Assembly (NCBI RefSeq): GCF_003815875.1
Contig: NZ_CP033924.1
Span: 620,001-684,000 of the forward strand
Source of the DNA: Chryseobacterium lactis
GTDB lineage: Bacteria; Bacteroidota; Bacteroidia; Flavobacteriales; Weeksellaceae
Reading direction: 5' to 3'
Length of the DNA: 64,000 nt
Part shown: positions 44,380 to 53,839 of the stretch, in pieces
Numbering within the stretch: the first letter of the stretch is position 1
Layout of the letters: each line of letters starts with the position of its first letter
Made by a program: the position numbers and the translations under genes
Notes under the pieces: model-generated
Told to the model about the DNA's origin: nothing
The model's database searches: none
What the model saw: the letters and a program-made list of their open reading frames with translations, nothing else

Positions 44380-45078
44380 TTAAATTTTATTAAAAACATG
44401 AAACTCCTTAGTGAGTTCAAGATATTGGTCCGAGTATTGTCTCGGACTTTTTTCTATGGTAAAATCAGATTCTTTCACGTCTTTTTCAATCAGAGAAAAT
44501 TCAAGAATCACTCTTTTTACTTTTGAGTTTTCAATTCCTCTGATGTTGACTTTTCGGATTATGTATAATTGATTTTCCTGAGCAATAGCAATAAAATCAC
44601 CTTCAACTTCTACAGGAATAATTATAGAAAAAATTCCGTTTTCGGAAAGTAATTCTGATGATTTTGAAATTAACTGACTGAAATTTAACTCAACGGTTTG
44701 CCTCGCAATTTTATCCTTATCTGAGTCTGACACTTCAAAGTAAGGTGGATTTGAAACAATCAGATCAAATTTATGATCTGTCTTAAAAGCTTTAAAATCC
44801 TGACGAATATTTTTCAACCTACCCGCAAAAGGTGAGTTTTCAAAATTAAGTTTCGTAAGATGTACAGCTTCATCATTAATATCGATTCCTAAAAAGTCTG
44901 CCTGGGAATTCCTTTGAGCCAGCATTAGGGAAATTAACCCTGTTCCTGTTCCCACTTCCAAAACATTGGAAGCATTTTTAATACAAGTCAAAGCACCCAA
45001 AAGAACACCGTCTGTTCCGACACGGAAAACGTTTTTGGACTGCTGAATTTCAAATTGTTTAAACGTAAAAGGCTTCAC
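44380..45078 (-). CDS. tRNA1(Val) (adenine(37)-N6)-methyltransferase
   Basis: A 232-residue SAM-dependent methyltransferase with the SAM motif VLEVGTGTGLISLMLAQ (about 39-55) and the adenine-N6 catalytic motif NPPY (about 113-116). It resembles TrmN6/YfiC, which makes m6A37 in tRNA-Val. It starts with GTG, which overlaps the stop of the histidine-kinase gene (TAGTG), so translation is coupled. Confidence 0.92.
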   Translation of the reverse strand: MKPFTFKQFEIQQSKNVFRVGTDGVLLGALTCIKNASNVLEVGTGTGLISLMLAQRNSQADFLGIDINDEAVHLTKLNFENSPFAGRLKNIRQDFKAFKTDHKFDLIVSNPPYFEVSDSDKDKIARQTVELNFSQLISKSSELLSENGIFSIIIPVEVEGDFIAIAQENQLYIIRKVNIRGIENSKVKRVILEFSLIEKDVKESDFTIEKSPRQYSDQYLELTKEFHVFNKI

Positions 45079-46532
45079 TATAAGTTGGTAGGTAATGTAA
45101 TAATGAATGTTGATCCCTTCCCGACTTCCGACTTCACCGAAATTTCTCCCTTATAATCTTCAATAATCTTTCTCACCATGGATAAACCAAGCCCCATCCC
45201 GCTGTTTTTAGAAGTAAAATTCGGTTCAAAGATTCTTTCGTACATATTTTCCGGAATCCCGATGCCATTATCCTGAACGGAAACAATTACTCTTCTCTGA
45301 TGTTGTTCTACATCTACATTGATGATTAGTTTTCTTTCATCACTTTCTGCCTGCTTGGCATTGGTAACAAGATTAGTTATGATCCTGGAAAGATAAATCC
45401 TGTCCATATTGATCATGATATTCGTCTTGTTGGCATGCATGAAAATACTATCATCATTGAAGACACGAAGAATATCTTCAACCTCAGTATTCAGGTTAAT
45501 TACTTCGTTATTTTTTTCGGGAAGCTTGGCGAATTCAGAGAATGCTGATGCGACTGTGGCAATCAGGTCAATCTGATCTACCATCGTTTTGCTCATGAGC
45601 TTTACTCTTTCTTTGATATTCGGATCTTCAGGATCAAATTTCCTTTCGAAGTTCTGAATCGTGAGTTTCATAGGCGTCAATGGATTCTTTACTTCATGAG
45701 CCACCTGCTTAGCCATTTCTCTCCACGCTTCTTCCGATGCTTTAAACCTAAGCCTTTCCTTCTGATCCTGAATTTGTAGAATCATTCTGTTATAGGCTCT
45801 TGCCAAAGCATTCAATTCATCGTTTTTATAATATCTGATAGGACGCATTTCATTTTCAAATAATGTAATACGTGTAATCATATCAGAAAACTTCGTAATG
45901 GTCTTTGCAAGACTGTTTGAGGTTACCCAGCTGATCCAGATACTGAATAAAATAAGGAATATATCGACTAAAAGAATGTATTTAACATATTGATGAAGAA
46001 CCTCCAGATAGGCAGATTCATTATGATATAAAGGAATATAAACGACTCCTATCGGCTCAAGCTCATTATTTTTCAGGAGAAGATAAGAAGAAGTAAGCTT
46101 AGCATCTTTAGCAGCATCAAATCGGGTCATATCAACTCTGGCATCTGTAGCCAGAATTCTGTTGATAATCTCTACAGGAATTGCTTTCTGATCGATCAGA
46201 CTTTCATCTTTATTGGAAAGCAAATAATTTCCTTTCAGATCATAAATAACAATATCATGCTGGTTGATATCTGCAATTTCAAAAATCTTATTGCCTAAAA
46301 CTGCCGGAAGATCTGCCGTTCTCACCAGTGTACGACTGACAGCATAATCCAGATACCTCATTACGGCATTGGTTTTCTCCTGCATATCGATATTGCTCTG
46401 CTGCATCGAATTATTTCTCAACACAAAGTATGGAACAAGCGAAGTTGCCACAACACTTAAAAAGCATACCAACAGGAAACCAAAAAAGACCCGGTTTCTT
46501 AAGCTATATCCTTTATATTTATTAATTGACAT
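45078..46532 (-). CDS. Sensor histidine kinase (NtrY-like)
   Basis: A 484-residue membrane sensor kinase. Two transmembrane helices (about 15-35 and 178-205) flank a periplasmic sensor of about 140 residues; a HAMP linker (about 205-250) follows, then the phosphoacceptor His in AHEVKNPLTPMK (about 277) and an HATPase domain with N box (NLVTNAKQA), G1 DNGIGIPE and G2 GMGLGLS. No response regulator lies nearby. It starts one base after ribE and its stop overlaps the next start, so it sits inside a three-gene operon. Confidence 0.92.
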   Translation of the reverse strand: MSINKYKGYSLRNRVFFGFLLVCFLSVVATSLVPYFVLRNNSMQQSNIDMQEKTNAVMRYLDYAVSRTLVRTADLPAVLGNKIFEIADINQHDIVIYDLKGNYLLSNKDESLIDQKAIPVEIINRILATDARVDMTRFDAAKDAKLTSSYLLLKNNELEPIGVVYIPLYHNESAYLEVLHQYVKYILLVDIFLILFSIWISWVTSNSLAKTITKFSDMITRITLFENEMRPIRYYKNDELNALARAYNRMILQIQDQKERLRFKASEEAWREMAKQVAHEVKNPLTPMKLTIQNFERKFDPEDPNIKERVKLMSKTMVDQIDLIATVASAFSEFAKLPEKNNEVINLNTEVEDILRVFNDDSIFMHANKTNIMINMDRIYLSRIITNLVTNAKQAESDERKLIINVDVEQHQRRVIVSVQDNGIGIPENMYERIFEPNFTSKNSGMGLGLSMVRKIIEDYKGEISVKSEVGKGSTFIITLPTNL

Positions 46533-46533
46533 C

Positions 46534-47118
46534 CTACTTTTTAATTAACCTAGCAATATACTTACCAATGATGTCAAATTCCAGGTTCACTTTATCACCA
46601 ATTTTTAAATGTTGCATATTTGTAAATTCCCAAGTGTAAGGAATAATGGCTACCGAAAACTGAGCATCTTCACTTTTCGCTACCGTGAGACTGATTCCGT
46701 TTACGGTGATTGATCCCTGAGGTACCGTCACAAAATTCCCATCGGCATCGTACTTAATAGTAATGAAATAACTTCCGTCTTTATTTTCAATGTCTGCCAC
46801 TTCACCGGTCTTGTCAACGTGTCCCTGAACGATATGCCCATCCAGTCTTCCATCCATTTTCATACAACGTTCAAGATTTACAACAGTTCCCAGCTCCCAT
46901 TTTCCAAGGTTTGTTTTTTCTAATGTTTCATTGATTGCCGTTACCACATATTGGTCATCTTTAATCTCCACAACAGTCAGGCAGCAACCATTATGAGCCA
47001 GGCTCTGATCAATTTTCAGTTCGTTTGTAAAGGGGCATGATAAGGTAAAATCTATATTGCTTCCTTTTTCTTCAATCTTGTTAATAACACCAACTGCTTC
47101 AATAATTCCTGTGAACAT
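46534..47118 (-). CDS. ribE: Riboflavin synthase alpha chain
   Basis: A 194-residue riboflavin synthase that makes riboflavin from two 6,7-dimethyl-8-ribityllumazine molecules. The MFTGIIEAVG start and the two lumazine-binding barrels are evident (NGCCLTVV at about 44-51 and NGISLTVA at about 142-149). It is first in a leftward operon with the histidine kinase and the tRNA methyltransferase, divergent from pdxA. No FMN riboswitch fits in the 48-base gap. Confidence 0.96.
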   Translation of the reverse strand: MFTGIIEAVGVINKIEEKGSNIDFTLSCPFTNELKIDQSLAHNGCCLTVVEIKDDQYVVTAINETLEKTNLGKWELGTVVNLERCMKMDGRLDGHIVQGHVDKTGEVADIENKDGSYFITIKYDADGNFVTVPQGSITVNGISLTVAKSEDAQFSVAIIPYTWEFTNMQHLKIGDKVNLEFDIIGKYIARLIKK

Positions 47119-47130
47119 ATTATTTTTTGC

Positions 47131-47138
47131 TAAATTTG
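47131..47138 (+). promoter_or_regulatory. -7 element TAAATTTG for pdxA
   Basis: TAAATTTG 28 bases before the pdxA ATG, in the short divergent gap with ribE. Confidence 0.5.
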
Positions 47139-47166
47139 TAAATTATAATCTTCAAAGATAATCAAA

Positions 47167-48258
47167 ATGAGCCCAAAAAACCATAAAGTACGAGTAGGAA
47201 TTTCAATAGGTGATTTCAATGGCATCGGTCCGGAGATCATTATGAAGTCTCTGAAAGACAAAACTATTACGGATTTTTTCACTCCTGTAATTTTTGGTTC
47301 GGGAAAGTTGTTCACTTATCAGAAAAATATTTTCAAGCTGAATCTTAATTTCAACTATGTTAATGAAGCTTCCCAGGCACAGGTCGGGAAACTTAATATG
47401 GTGAATCTTACCAAGGAAAATGTAAATGTAGAACTGGGAGTTCCAACTGAGGAATCAACAAAAATGGCGATTGATTCTTTGGAAGCCGCTACTGAAGCTT
47501 TAATAAGAGGTGATATCGACGTTCTTGTAACCGCACCTATCAACAAAGATGAGATGGTAAAAATGGGATTCAAGCATGCCGGACACACGGGATACTTTGA
47601 AGAGAAGTTCGACAAAAAAGGATTGATGTTCCTGGTAACTGAAGATCTTAAAGTTGCGGTTTCTACCCATCATATTCCTATTGCTCAGGTTGCAGAAAAT
47701 ATTTCTAAAGAGAAAATCAAAAAACAGATCAAAGCACTGAATCAGACTTTGATTGAAGACTTCTGCATTCAAAAACCGAAAATTGCAGTTTTAGGATTAA
47801 ATCCACATGCCGGAGACGGCGGAGTGATTGGTAGTGAAGAAATTGAAATTATCTCTCCAGCTATCAAGGAACTTTCCGATAACGGAATATTAGCATTCGG
47901 CCCTTTTCCGGCTGACAGCTTTTTCCAGCCAGGCAAATACAAGAGTTTTGATGCGGTTTTGGCCATGTATCACGATCAGGGATTAGCCCCGTTCAAGACA
48001 TTAGCTTATGAGGAGGGAGTAAATTATACAGCAGGACTTCCTTTTATCAGAACATCTCCCGATCACGGAGTCGCTTATGATATTGCGGGGAAAAATATTG
48101 CTGACGAACAGAGTTTTACAGAGGCTATTTTCACGGCGATCAAAGTGTTCAACAACAGAATTGAATACAACGAACTGATGAGCACTCGCCTTCAGCCAAG
48201 AAAAATGGTTGTAGACAATGGAATAGATGAAGATCTACCAGAGGAAACTGAAGCATAA
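47167..48258 (+). CDS. pdxA: 4-hydroxythreonine-4-phosphate dehydrogenase
   Basis: A 363-residue PdxA, an NAD-dependent enzyme of the DXP-dependent pyridoxal phosphate pathway. The N-terminal GISIGDFNGIGPEI, the metal-site HAGHTGYFEE (about 139-148), LGLNPHAGDGG and YHDQGLAPFKTLAYEEGVN motifs are all present. It is rightward, divergent from ribE. Confidence 0.96.
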   Translation: MSPKNHKVRVGISIGDFNGIGPEIIMKSLKDKTITDFFTPVIFGSGKLFTYQKNIFKLNLNFNYVNEASQAQVGKLNMVNLTKENVNVELGVPTEESTKMAIDSLEAATEALIRGDIDVLVTAPINKDEMVKMGFKHAGHTGYFEEKFDKKGLMFLVTEDLKVAVSTHHIPIAQVAENISKEKIKKQIKALNQTLIEDFCIQKPKIAVLGLNPHAGDGGVIGSEEIEIISPAIKELSDNGILAFGPFPADSFFQPGKYKSFDAVLAMYHDQGLAPFKTLAYEEGVNYTAGLPFIRTSPDHGVAYDIAGKNIADEQSFTEAIFTAIKVFNNRIEYNELMSTRLQPRKMVVDNGIDEDLPEETEA

Positions 48259-48299
48259 ATCATTAAAACAAATTTTAATTTAATTTGTTTTAGATTTTA

Positions 48300-48330
48300 T
48301 TTGTTATTATAAAAAAAATGCATATTTTTG
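48300..48330 (+). promoter_or_regulatory. Consensus promoter of yceD-rpmF (TTTG-N19-TATTTTTG)
   Basis: TTTG at 48300-48303, exactly 19 bp, then TATTTTTG at 48323-48330. The yceD ATG follows 12 bases later, so the leader would be about 6 bases. Confidence 0.85.
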
Positions 48331-48342
48331 CACACTCATTTT

Positions 48343-48873
48343 ATGGACAAGTTAAGAAACTATGACGTAAGCTTTTCCGGACTTAAAAACGGAAAACACG
48401 AGTTCAAGTTTGAGATAGATAAAACGTTCTTTCAATTATTTGACACTGAGCAGGAATTTACAAATCCTAGAATAGGAGTAGATGTATTACTAGATAAGCA
48501 TACTACTTTTCTGGAATTTGAAATTAAAATACACGGATTGGTAGAGCTGGTTTGTGACATTACAAACGAAGATTTCGACTATCCTATTGAAAATAAGATC
48601 AATATCCTTGTGAATTTCGGGGAAGAATATGATGACAGCAATGAAGATGTTATTACGATTCCTTCTACAGAGCACGCATTCAATGTAGCACATTTGATTT
48701 ACGAAAATGTAATGCTTTCTATCCCGATGAAGAAGATTTCACCGAATATAGGTGATGAAGATCTGAAAATTCTTGAACAGTTCAGTCCCAAAGAAATTGA
48801 GATAGAAGAAGAGAAAGAACACGAAAGTGACCCGAGATGGGATGCTTTAAGAAAATTAAAAGACAATAATTAA
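48343..48873 (+). CDS. YceD/DUF177 family protein
   Basis: A 176-residue protein of the DUF177 (YceD) family, acidic in its C-terminal half (EIEIEEEKEHESD). Family members sit next to rpmF in most bacteria and take part in 23S rRNA accumulation. The fold motif CDITNEDFDYPIE replaces the usual Cys-rich CxR(C/T)L region. The start at 48343 follows a consensus promoter; an upstream in-frame ATG at 48328 lies inside the promoter. rpmF follows 67 bases later. Confidence 0.92.
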   Translation: MDKLRNYDVSFSGLKNGKHEFKFEIDKTFFQLFDTEQEFTNPRIGVDVLLDKHTTFLEFEIKIHGLVELVCDITNEDFDYPIENKINILVNFGEEYDDSNEDVITIPSTEHAFNVAHLIYENVMLSIPMKKISPNIGDEDLKILEQFSPKEIEIEEEKEHESDPRWDALRKLKDNN

Positions 48874-48940
48874 ATAAAATAATTTAAATATGATGAGATG
48901 ATAAATCTCATCGCTCATCAATTAAAAAAGTTATTACAAA

Positions 48941-49144
48941 ATGGCACATCCTAAGAGAAGACAGTCGTCCACAAGAAGAGATAAGAGAAGAACTCACTAT
49001 AAAGCTGTAGTTCCTCAATTAGCTAAAGATGCAGCAACTGGTGAACTTCACCTTTACCACAGAGCTCACTGGCATGAAGGAAAACTTTACTACAGAGGTA
49101 AAGTAGTATTGGAAAAAGAAGTAGCTACTACTGAAGAAAACTAA
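48941..49144 (+). CDS. rpmF: 50S ribosomal protein L32
   Basis: A 67-residue L32 protein with the conserved [17 protein letters not shown] start. The zinc-binding Cys pairs of the C+ form are missing, so this is the C- type. It shares the transcript of yceD and is followed by a very strong terminator. Confidence 0.97.
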   Translation: MAHPKRRQSSTRRDKRRTHYKAVVPQLAKDAATGELHLYHRAHWHEGKLYYRGKVVLEKEVATTEEN

Positions 49145-49181
49145 TAGAGGATTTTATTCAAAAAAACCTCATTTTAATACA

Positions 49182-49219
49182 AAAACCGTCCAAATTTGTT
49201 AAATTTGGACGGTTTTTTA
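49182..49219 (+). terminator. Terminator of yceD-rpmF
   Basis: A perfect 16-bp stem (AAAACCGTCCAAATTT with its complement), 3-nt loop, followed by TTTTTTAT. Confidence 0.93.
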
Positions 49220-49248
49220 TTGTTTTTTATGTTTTTTTGGTATCTTTG
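49220..49248 (+). promoter_or_regulatory. Promoter of accB-accC (TTG-N18-TATCTTTG)
   Basis: TTG at 49220-49222, 18-bp spacer, TATCTTTG at 49241-49248; the accB ATG lies 23 bases downstream. It begins immediately after the rpmF terminator. Confidence 0.7.
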
Positions 49249-49271
49249 ACCCAAAATCAAATATCAATTTT

Positions 49272-49754
49272 ATGGACATTAAAGACATACAAAATCTTAT
49301 TAAGTTTGTATCTAAAGCTGAAGTTTCAGAAGTGAAGTACAAAACTAAAGATTTCGAAATCACTATTAAAACTCCATTGGCTGGAAGCGATACTGTTTAT
49401 GCACAACCTGCAGTATACCATACTGCTCCTCAGGCAGTAGCTGCTCCGGCACCTGTTGCAGCTCAGGCTGCGGCACCTGCTGACAAGGCTGAAGCTGCAT
49501 CTGATGACAGCAAATATGTAACGATTAAGTCTCCAATGATCGGTACTTTCTATAGAAAACCATCTCCGGATAAGGATGTATTTGTAAATGTAGGTGATGA
49601 AGTAGCAGTAGGTAAAGTGGTTTGTGTAATTGAAGCAATGAAGTTATTCAACCAGATTGAATCTGAGATCAGCGGAAAAATCGTTAAGATCTTAGTAGAT
49701 GATGCTACACCTGTAGAATATGATCAACCATTATTCTTAGTTGACCCATCTTAA
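49272..49754 (+). CDS. accB: Biotin carboxyl carrier protein of acetyl-CoA carboxylase
   Basis: A 160-residue BCCP. A short N-terminal helix region is followed by an Ala/Pro-rich linker (about 50-75) and the biotinyl domain with EAMKL; the biotinylated Lys is residue 124. It carries the carboxyl group between AccC and AccAD in the first step of fatty-acid synthesis. accC follows after 81 bases. Confidence 0.97.
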   Translation: MDIKDIQNLIKFVSKAEVSEVKYKTKDFEITIKTPLAGSDTVYAQPAVYHTAPQAVAAPAPVAAQAAAPADKAEAASDDSKYVTIKSPMIGTFYRKPSPDKDVFVNVGDEVAVGKVVCVIEAMKLFNQIESEISGKIVKILVDDATPVEYDQPLFLVDPS

Positions 49755-49835
49755 TTATAATATTGATTAATGATGATTGATAATTGATTAAATCAATTTC
49801 AAATTTCAAATTTTCAAATTTCAAATAGTATTAAG

Positions 49836-51191
49836 ATGTTCAAAAAAATATTAATAGCCAATCGTGGCGAAATTGCAATGCGTATTTTACGTACTTGTAA
49901 AGAAATGGGGATCAAAACTGTTGCGGTATACTCTACTGCAGATAAAGACAGTCTTCACGTAAGATTTGCTGATGAGGCGGTTTGTATTGGTCCTGCGATG
50001 AGCAAAGACTCATACCTTAAAATCCCTAATATTATTGCTGCTGCGGAAATTACCAATGCTGATGCTATTCATCCGGGTTACGGTTTCTTATCTGAGAATG
50101 CTAACTTCTCAAGAATCTGCCAGAAGAATGGGATCAAATTTATTGGTGCTTCCCCTGAACAGATCGAAAAAATGGGCGACAAAGCAAATGCTAAAGCTAC
50201 CATGAAGGCAGCTGGTGTACCTTGTGTACCTGGCTCTGACGGTTTGATCGAATCTTATGAGCATGCTGTAAAAGTTGCTGAAGAAACAGGATACCCTGTC
50301 ATGATCAAAGCAACTGCCGGTGGTGGTGGTAAAGGAATGAGAGCTGTTTGGAAAGCTGAAGATCTTAAAGAACACTGGGAATCTGCGATTCAGGAAGCTG
50401 TTGCAGCCTTTGGAAACGGAGGAATGTATATGGAAAAACTGATCGAAGAGCCTAGACACATTGAGATTCAGGTTGCCGGTGATCAATTTGGTAAAGCTTG
50501 TCACCTTTCTGAAAGAGACTGTTCTGTACAGAGAAGAAATCAGAAATTAACTGAAGAAACTCCATCTCCTTTCATGACCGATGAGCTTCGTGAGAAAATG
50601 GGTGATGCTGCTGTAAAAGCTGCAGAATTCATTGGATATGAAGGTGTGGGAACTATCGAATTCCTTGTAGACAAACACAGAAATTTCTATTTCATGGAAA
50701 TGAATACAAGAATCCAGGTAGAGCACCCTATTACTGAACAGGTAATTGATTATGACCTGATCAGAGAACAAATTCTTCTTGCTGCGGGAACTCCTATTTC
50801 AGGAATCAATTATTATCCTAAATTACACTCAATCGAGTGCAGAATCAATGCTGAAGATCCTTATGCAGATTTCAGACCATCTCCGGGAAAAATCACAGGA
50901 TTAAACATTCCTGGCGGACACGGAATCAGAGTAGATACTCACGTATATTCAGGATATTCAATTCCTTCTAACTATGACTCAATGATTGCTAAGCTTATTA
51001 CTACGGCTCAAACCCGTGAGGAAGCAATTGCAAAAATGAGACGTGCCCTTGAGGAATTCTATATTGAAGGAGTAAAAACTACCATTCCTTTCCACAGACA
51101 ACTGATGGATAATGAAGATTATCTTGCAGGAAACTATACTACAAAATTCATGGAAGATTTTGTAATGGATAGAAAATATGATAATCACTAA
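49836..51191 (+). CDS. accC: Acetyl-CoA carboxylase biotin carboxylase subunit
   Basis: A 451-residue biotin carboxylase that carboxylates biotin on AccB using ATP and bicarbonate. The N-terminal [14 protein letters not shown], the ATP-grasp loop GGGGKGMR (about 164-171), [11 protein letters not shown] (about 288-298) and the C-terminal FRPSPGKI motif are present. Full-length. Shares the accB promoter and ends at a terminator. Confidence 0.98.
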   Translation: MFKKILIANRGEIAMRILRTCKEMGIKTVAVYSTADKDSLHVRFADEAVCIGPAMSKDSYLKIPNIIAAAEITNADAIHPGYGFLSENANFSRICQKNGIKFIGASPEQIEKMGDKANAKATMKAAGVPCVPGSDGLIESYEHAVKVAEETGYPVMIKATAGGGGKGMRAVWKAEDLKEHWESAIQEAVAAFGNGGMYMEKLIEEPRHIEIQVAGDQFGKACHLSERDCSVQRRNQKLTEETPSPFMTDELREKMGDAAVKAAEFIGYEGVGTIEFLVDKHRNFYFMEMNTRIQVEHPITEQVIDYDLIREQILLAAGTPISGINYYPKLHSIECRINAEDPYADFRPSPGKITGLNIPGGHGIRVDTHVYSGYSIPSNYDSMIAKLITTAQTREEAIAKMRRALEEFYIEGVKTTIPFHRQLMDNEDYLAGNYTTKFMEDFVMDRKYDNH

Positions 51192-51213
51192 GATTATTTT
51201 AAAATAAAGATAT

Positions 51214-51244
51214 AAACTGCCTCTTCTCGGGGCAGTTTTTTTTA
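51214..51244 (+). terminator. Terminator of accB-accC
   Basis: Stem AACTGCC/GGCAGTT, 9-nt loop, followed by eight T residues. Confidence 0.88.
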
Positions 51245-51489
51245 TTTCCTAAAAGTTAAATATATCCCGGATTAATAAAAGTTAACAAAAAAAATCGGTT
51301 TGAGACTATCAATAAAAATCCTGTTCTTATAAAGATAGAATACCTACAACAATTGGCTGATAAAGAAAATATTTGCTGATATATTTTTATTCCGGCTCAA
51401 AATCTACTTCAATTCCAGCAGTTAACCTCATTAGGTTTTGGTTCAGGCATCTCATTAATATTGCGTAAATTTGTGAAAAAGCAAAACAT
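51245..51489. other. Intergenic region upstream of rocD
   Basis: AT-rich DNA between the accC terminator and rocD. Besides the promoter element at 51466 I see no gene or riboswitch. Confidence 0.5.
51466..51473 (+). promoter_or_regulatory. -7 element TAAATTTG for rocD
   Basis: TAAATTTG 16 bases before the ATG at 51490. A TTTG lies at 51437-51440, but the 25-bp spacer is longer than usual. Confidence 0.5.
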
Positions 51490-52740
51490 ATGTCAACAGC
51501 AGAAACAACAAAAAACTCACAATATTTTATTGACCTTGAAGACAAACATGGAGCACACAATTATCACCCTCTTCCAGTAGTACTGGATCGTGGAGAAGGT
51601 GTTTTCGTCTGGGATGTAGAGGGCAAAAAGTATTATGATTTTCTTTCAGCATATTCTGCTGTAAACCAGGGACACTCTCATCCTAAAATTGTGGAAGCAT
51701 TGGTAGAGCAGGCTAAAAAATTAGCTTTGACTTCAAGAGCTTTCTACAACTCTAAATTGGGAGAGTATGAACAAAAGATCACGACTCTTTTCGGATTCGA
51801 TAAAGTATTACCGATGAACTCCGGAGCTGAAGCTGTGGAAACAGCCGTAAAGCTGGCCAGAAAATGGAGTTATGAAGTAAAAGGAATTTCAGAAAACGCA
51901 GCTAAAATCATCGTTTGTGAAAATAACTTCCATGGAAGAACAACAACGATTGTTTCTTTTTCCAATGATCCTGATGCTAATCAAAATTATGGGCCATTTA
52001 CTCCCGGATTTATTAAAATTCCATACAATGACATTGCAGCATTGGAAGAAGTTCTGAGAAGAGAAGCAGAAAATATTGCAGCATTTCTAGTTGAACCTAT
52101 TCAAGGGGAAGCAGGAGTATATGTTCCGGATGAAAACTTCCTTAAAGATGCTTCTGAACTATGCAAAAAATACAACGTTCTTTTCATCGCTGATGAAGTA
52201 CAAACCGGTATTGCAAGAACAGGCAGACTGATCGCTTGTCATCATGAGGATGTACAACCGGATATCCTGATCCTTGGAAAAGCACTTTCAGGCGGAATGT
52301 ATCCTGTGTCGGCAGTTTTGGCGAATGATAGCATTATGAATGTCATCAAGCCGGGACAGCACGGTTCTACGTTCGGAGGAAACCCGATTGCATGTGCTGT
52401 GGCAGTGGCTGCTTTGGATGTGGTTGCTGAGGAAAAACTATCTGAAAGAGCTGAAGAACTTGGTCAGTTATTCAGAGCTGAGATCGAAAAATTAATGGAT
52501 AAAACAGACCTTATTACCAAGGTAAGAGGAAAAGGGCTTTTAAATGCAATCATCATTAACGATACACCGGAAAGCTCTACAGCATGGAATCTTTGTTTAC
52601 AATTAAAAGAAAACGGATTATTGGCAAAACCAACTCATGGTAATATCATCAGACTGGCACCACCATTGGTTATCACTGAAGAGCAACTCCTTGATTGTGT
52701 AAAAATTATTGAGAAAACGTTCGTGGAGTATAAGAATTAA
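51490..52740 (+). CDS. rocD: Ornithine--oxo-acid transaminase
   Basis: A 416-residue class III PLP aminotransferase that converts ornithine and 2-oxoglutarate to glutamate semialdehyde and glutamate. The N-terminal [30 protein letters not shown] (about 98-107), and the PLP Lys at residue 264 in [14 protein letters not shown] identify RocD. Its stop codon overlaps that of the convergent glycosyltransferase gene. Confidence 0.96.
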   Translation: MSTAETTKNSQYFIDLEDKHGAHNYHPLPVVLDRGEGVFVWDVEGKKYYDFLSAYSAVNQGHSHPKIVEALVEQAKKLALTSRAFYNSKLGEYEQKITTLFGFDKVLPMNSGAEAVETAVKLARKWSYEVKGISENAAKIIVCENNFHGRTTTIVSFSNDPDANQNYGPFTPGFIKIPYNDIAALEEVLRREAENIAAFLVEPIQGEAGVYVPDENFLKDASELCKKYNVLFIADEVQTGIARTGRLIACHHEDVQPDILILGKALSGGMYPVSAVLANDSIMNVIKPGQHGSTFGGNPIACAVAVAALDVVAEEKLSERAEELGQLFRAEIEKLMDKTDLITKVRGKGLLNAIIINDTPESSTAWNLCLQLKENGLLAKPTHGNIIRLAPPLVITEEQLLDCVKIIEKTFVEYKN

Positions 52741-53819
52741 TTTCTTCCAAGAACTTTTTCATAAAATCTAAGATAATTATTGGACATTTCGGTATAACTA
52801 TACTGTTTTGTCCAATTTTTTATTTCCTGACTTCTTTCTTCTTTCTCACTGTTGTATAATGCCATCTTTTCGTTAAATACATCAGCCATTTCTTTGGGAT
52901 CAAAGCTATCAAAATAAAATGCTTTATCTCCTCCGATTTCCGGAAGACTTGTGTATTTTGAAAGAAATACAGGCTTTCCAAAAGCCATTGCTTCAATAGG
53001 TGGAATACCAAATCCTTCTGCAATGGAAGGGTGACACATGGCATCAGCATGTTGAATAACAGCATATTTTTCTTCTTCGGAAAGATTCTTCAGAAAATGA
53101 ACTCTTTTTTCAATATTCAATTCTTTGATTCTTGCGCGAACTTCATCTGCATACGGTTGCTTTTCATCTGAAGCGATAAGAACCAGATCATCTTCAATAT
53201 ATGGTAACATTTCAACCAAAGTCATCTGATTCTTCTTATTGAAAAGTACCCCTATATTGAGGATATATTTTTTGTCTTTTAAAAAGCTATACTTTCCCAG
53301 GTGATATTCTCTGTTTTCAGGAAGCTGAATCCCATTATGGATCACCACTATATCTTTAAGCTTATTAAACTGAAAAAGGGCCTTATTTTCAATTAAATTC
53401 TGCTTTGCATATTCTGAAATACAGACGATATAATCTGCATTTTTCACATTGTTTTTGACCTTCCCCAGCATTTTTATTTTTTTAAACTCACTTAGGTTTT
53501 CATGTAAAAAATTCAGATCGTGCAGGGTTACGACTTTAATTGTTTTCTTATAATTTCGATGAAAATAGGAAGAAAGCTGGTGACTTACGTGAATCAGATC
53601 AAAATCTCCACTGAATCGTTCGTAAAAACGGTGAAGTTTGCTCCAGGAAACATGGTTTGTTGCAGGTCCGAACTTTTCAAGCTGCTCTTTATCTCCAAAA
53701 TAAGATATTTCAAACTTAGAATTATTTTCCTCAAGACCCTTAGCGAGATTTCGAAAAACATTTGCAATTCCTGAATTGGGGTATCTGAGACGCTCAAGAT
53801 CAATTAAGATTTTTGCCAT
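52737..53819 (-). CDS. Glycosyltransferase family 1/4
   Basis: A 360-residue GT-B fold glycosyltransferase. The N-terminal acceptor domain starts [21 protein letters not shown]; the C-terminal donor domain has the [17 protein letters not shown] motif (about 274-290) of GT4 enzymes. No membrane segment. It is the last gene of the five-gene leftward glycosyltransferase operon, 20 bases after the previous gene, and its stop overlaps that of rocD. Confidence 0.92.
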   Translation of the reverse strand: MAKILIDLERLRYPNSGIANVFRNLAKGLEENNSKFEISYFGDKEQLEKFGPATNHVSWSKLHRFYERFSGDFDLIHVSHQLSSYFHRNYKKTIKVVTLHDLNFLHENLSEFKKIKMLGKVKNNVKNADYIVCISEYAKQNLIENKALFQFNKLKDIVVIHNGIQLPENREYHLGKYSFLKDKKYILNIGVLFNKKNQMTLVEMLPYIEDDLVLIASDEKQPYADEVRARIKELNIEKRVHFLKNLSEEEKYAVIQHADAMCHPSIAEGFGIPPIEAMAFGKPVFLSKYTSLPEIGGDKAFYFDSFDPKEMADVFNEKMALYNSEKEERSQEIKNWTKQYSYTEMSNNYLRFYEKVLGRN

Positions 53820-53839
53820 ACGATAATAACGGAAAATTT

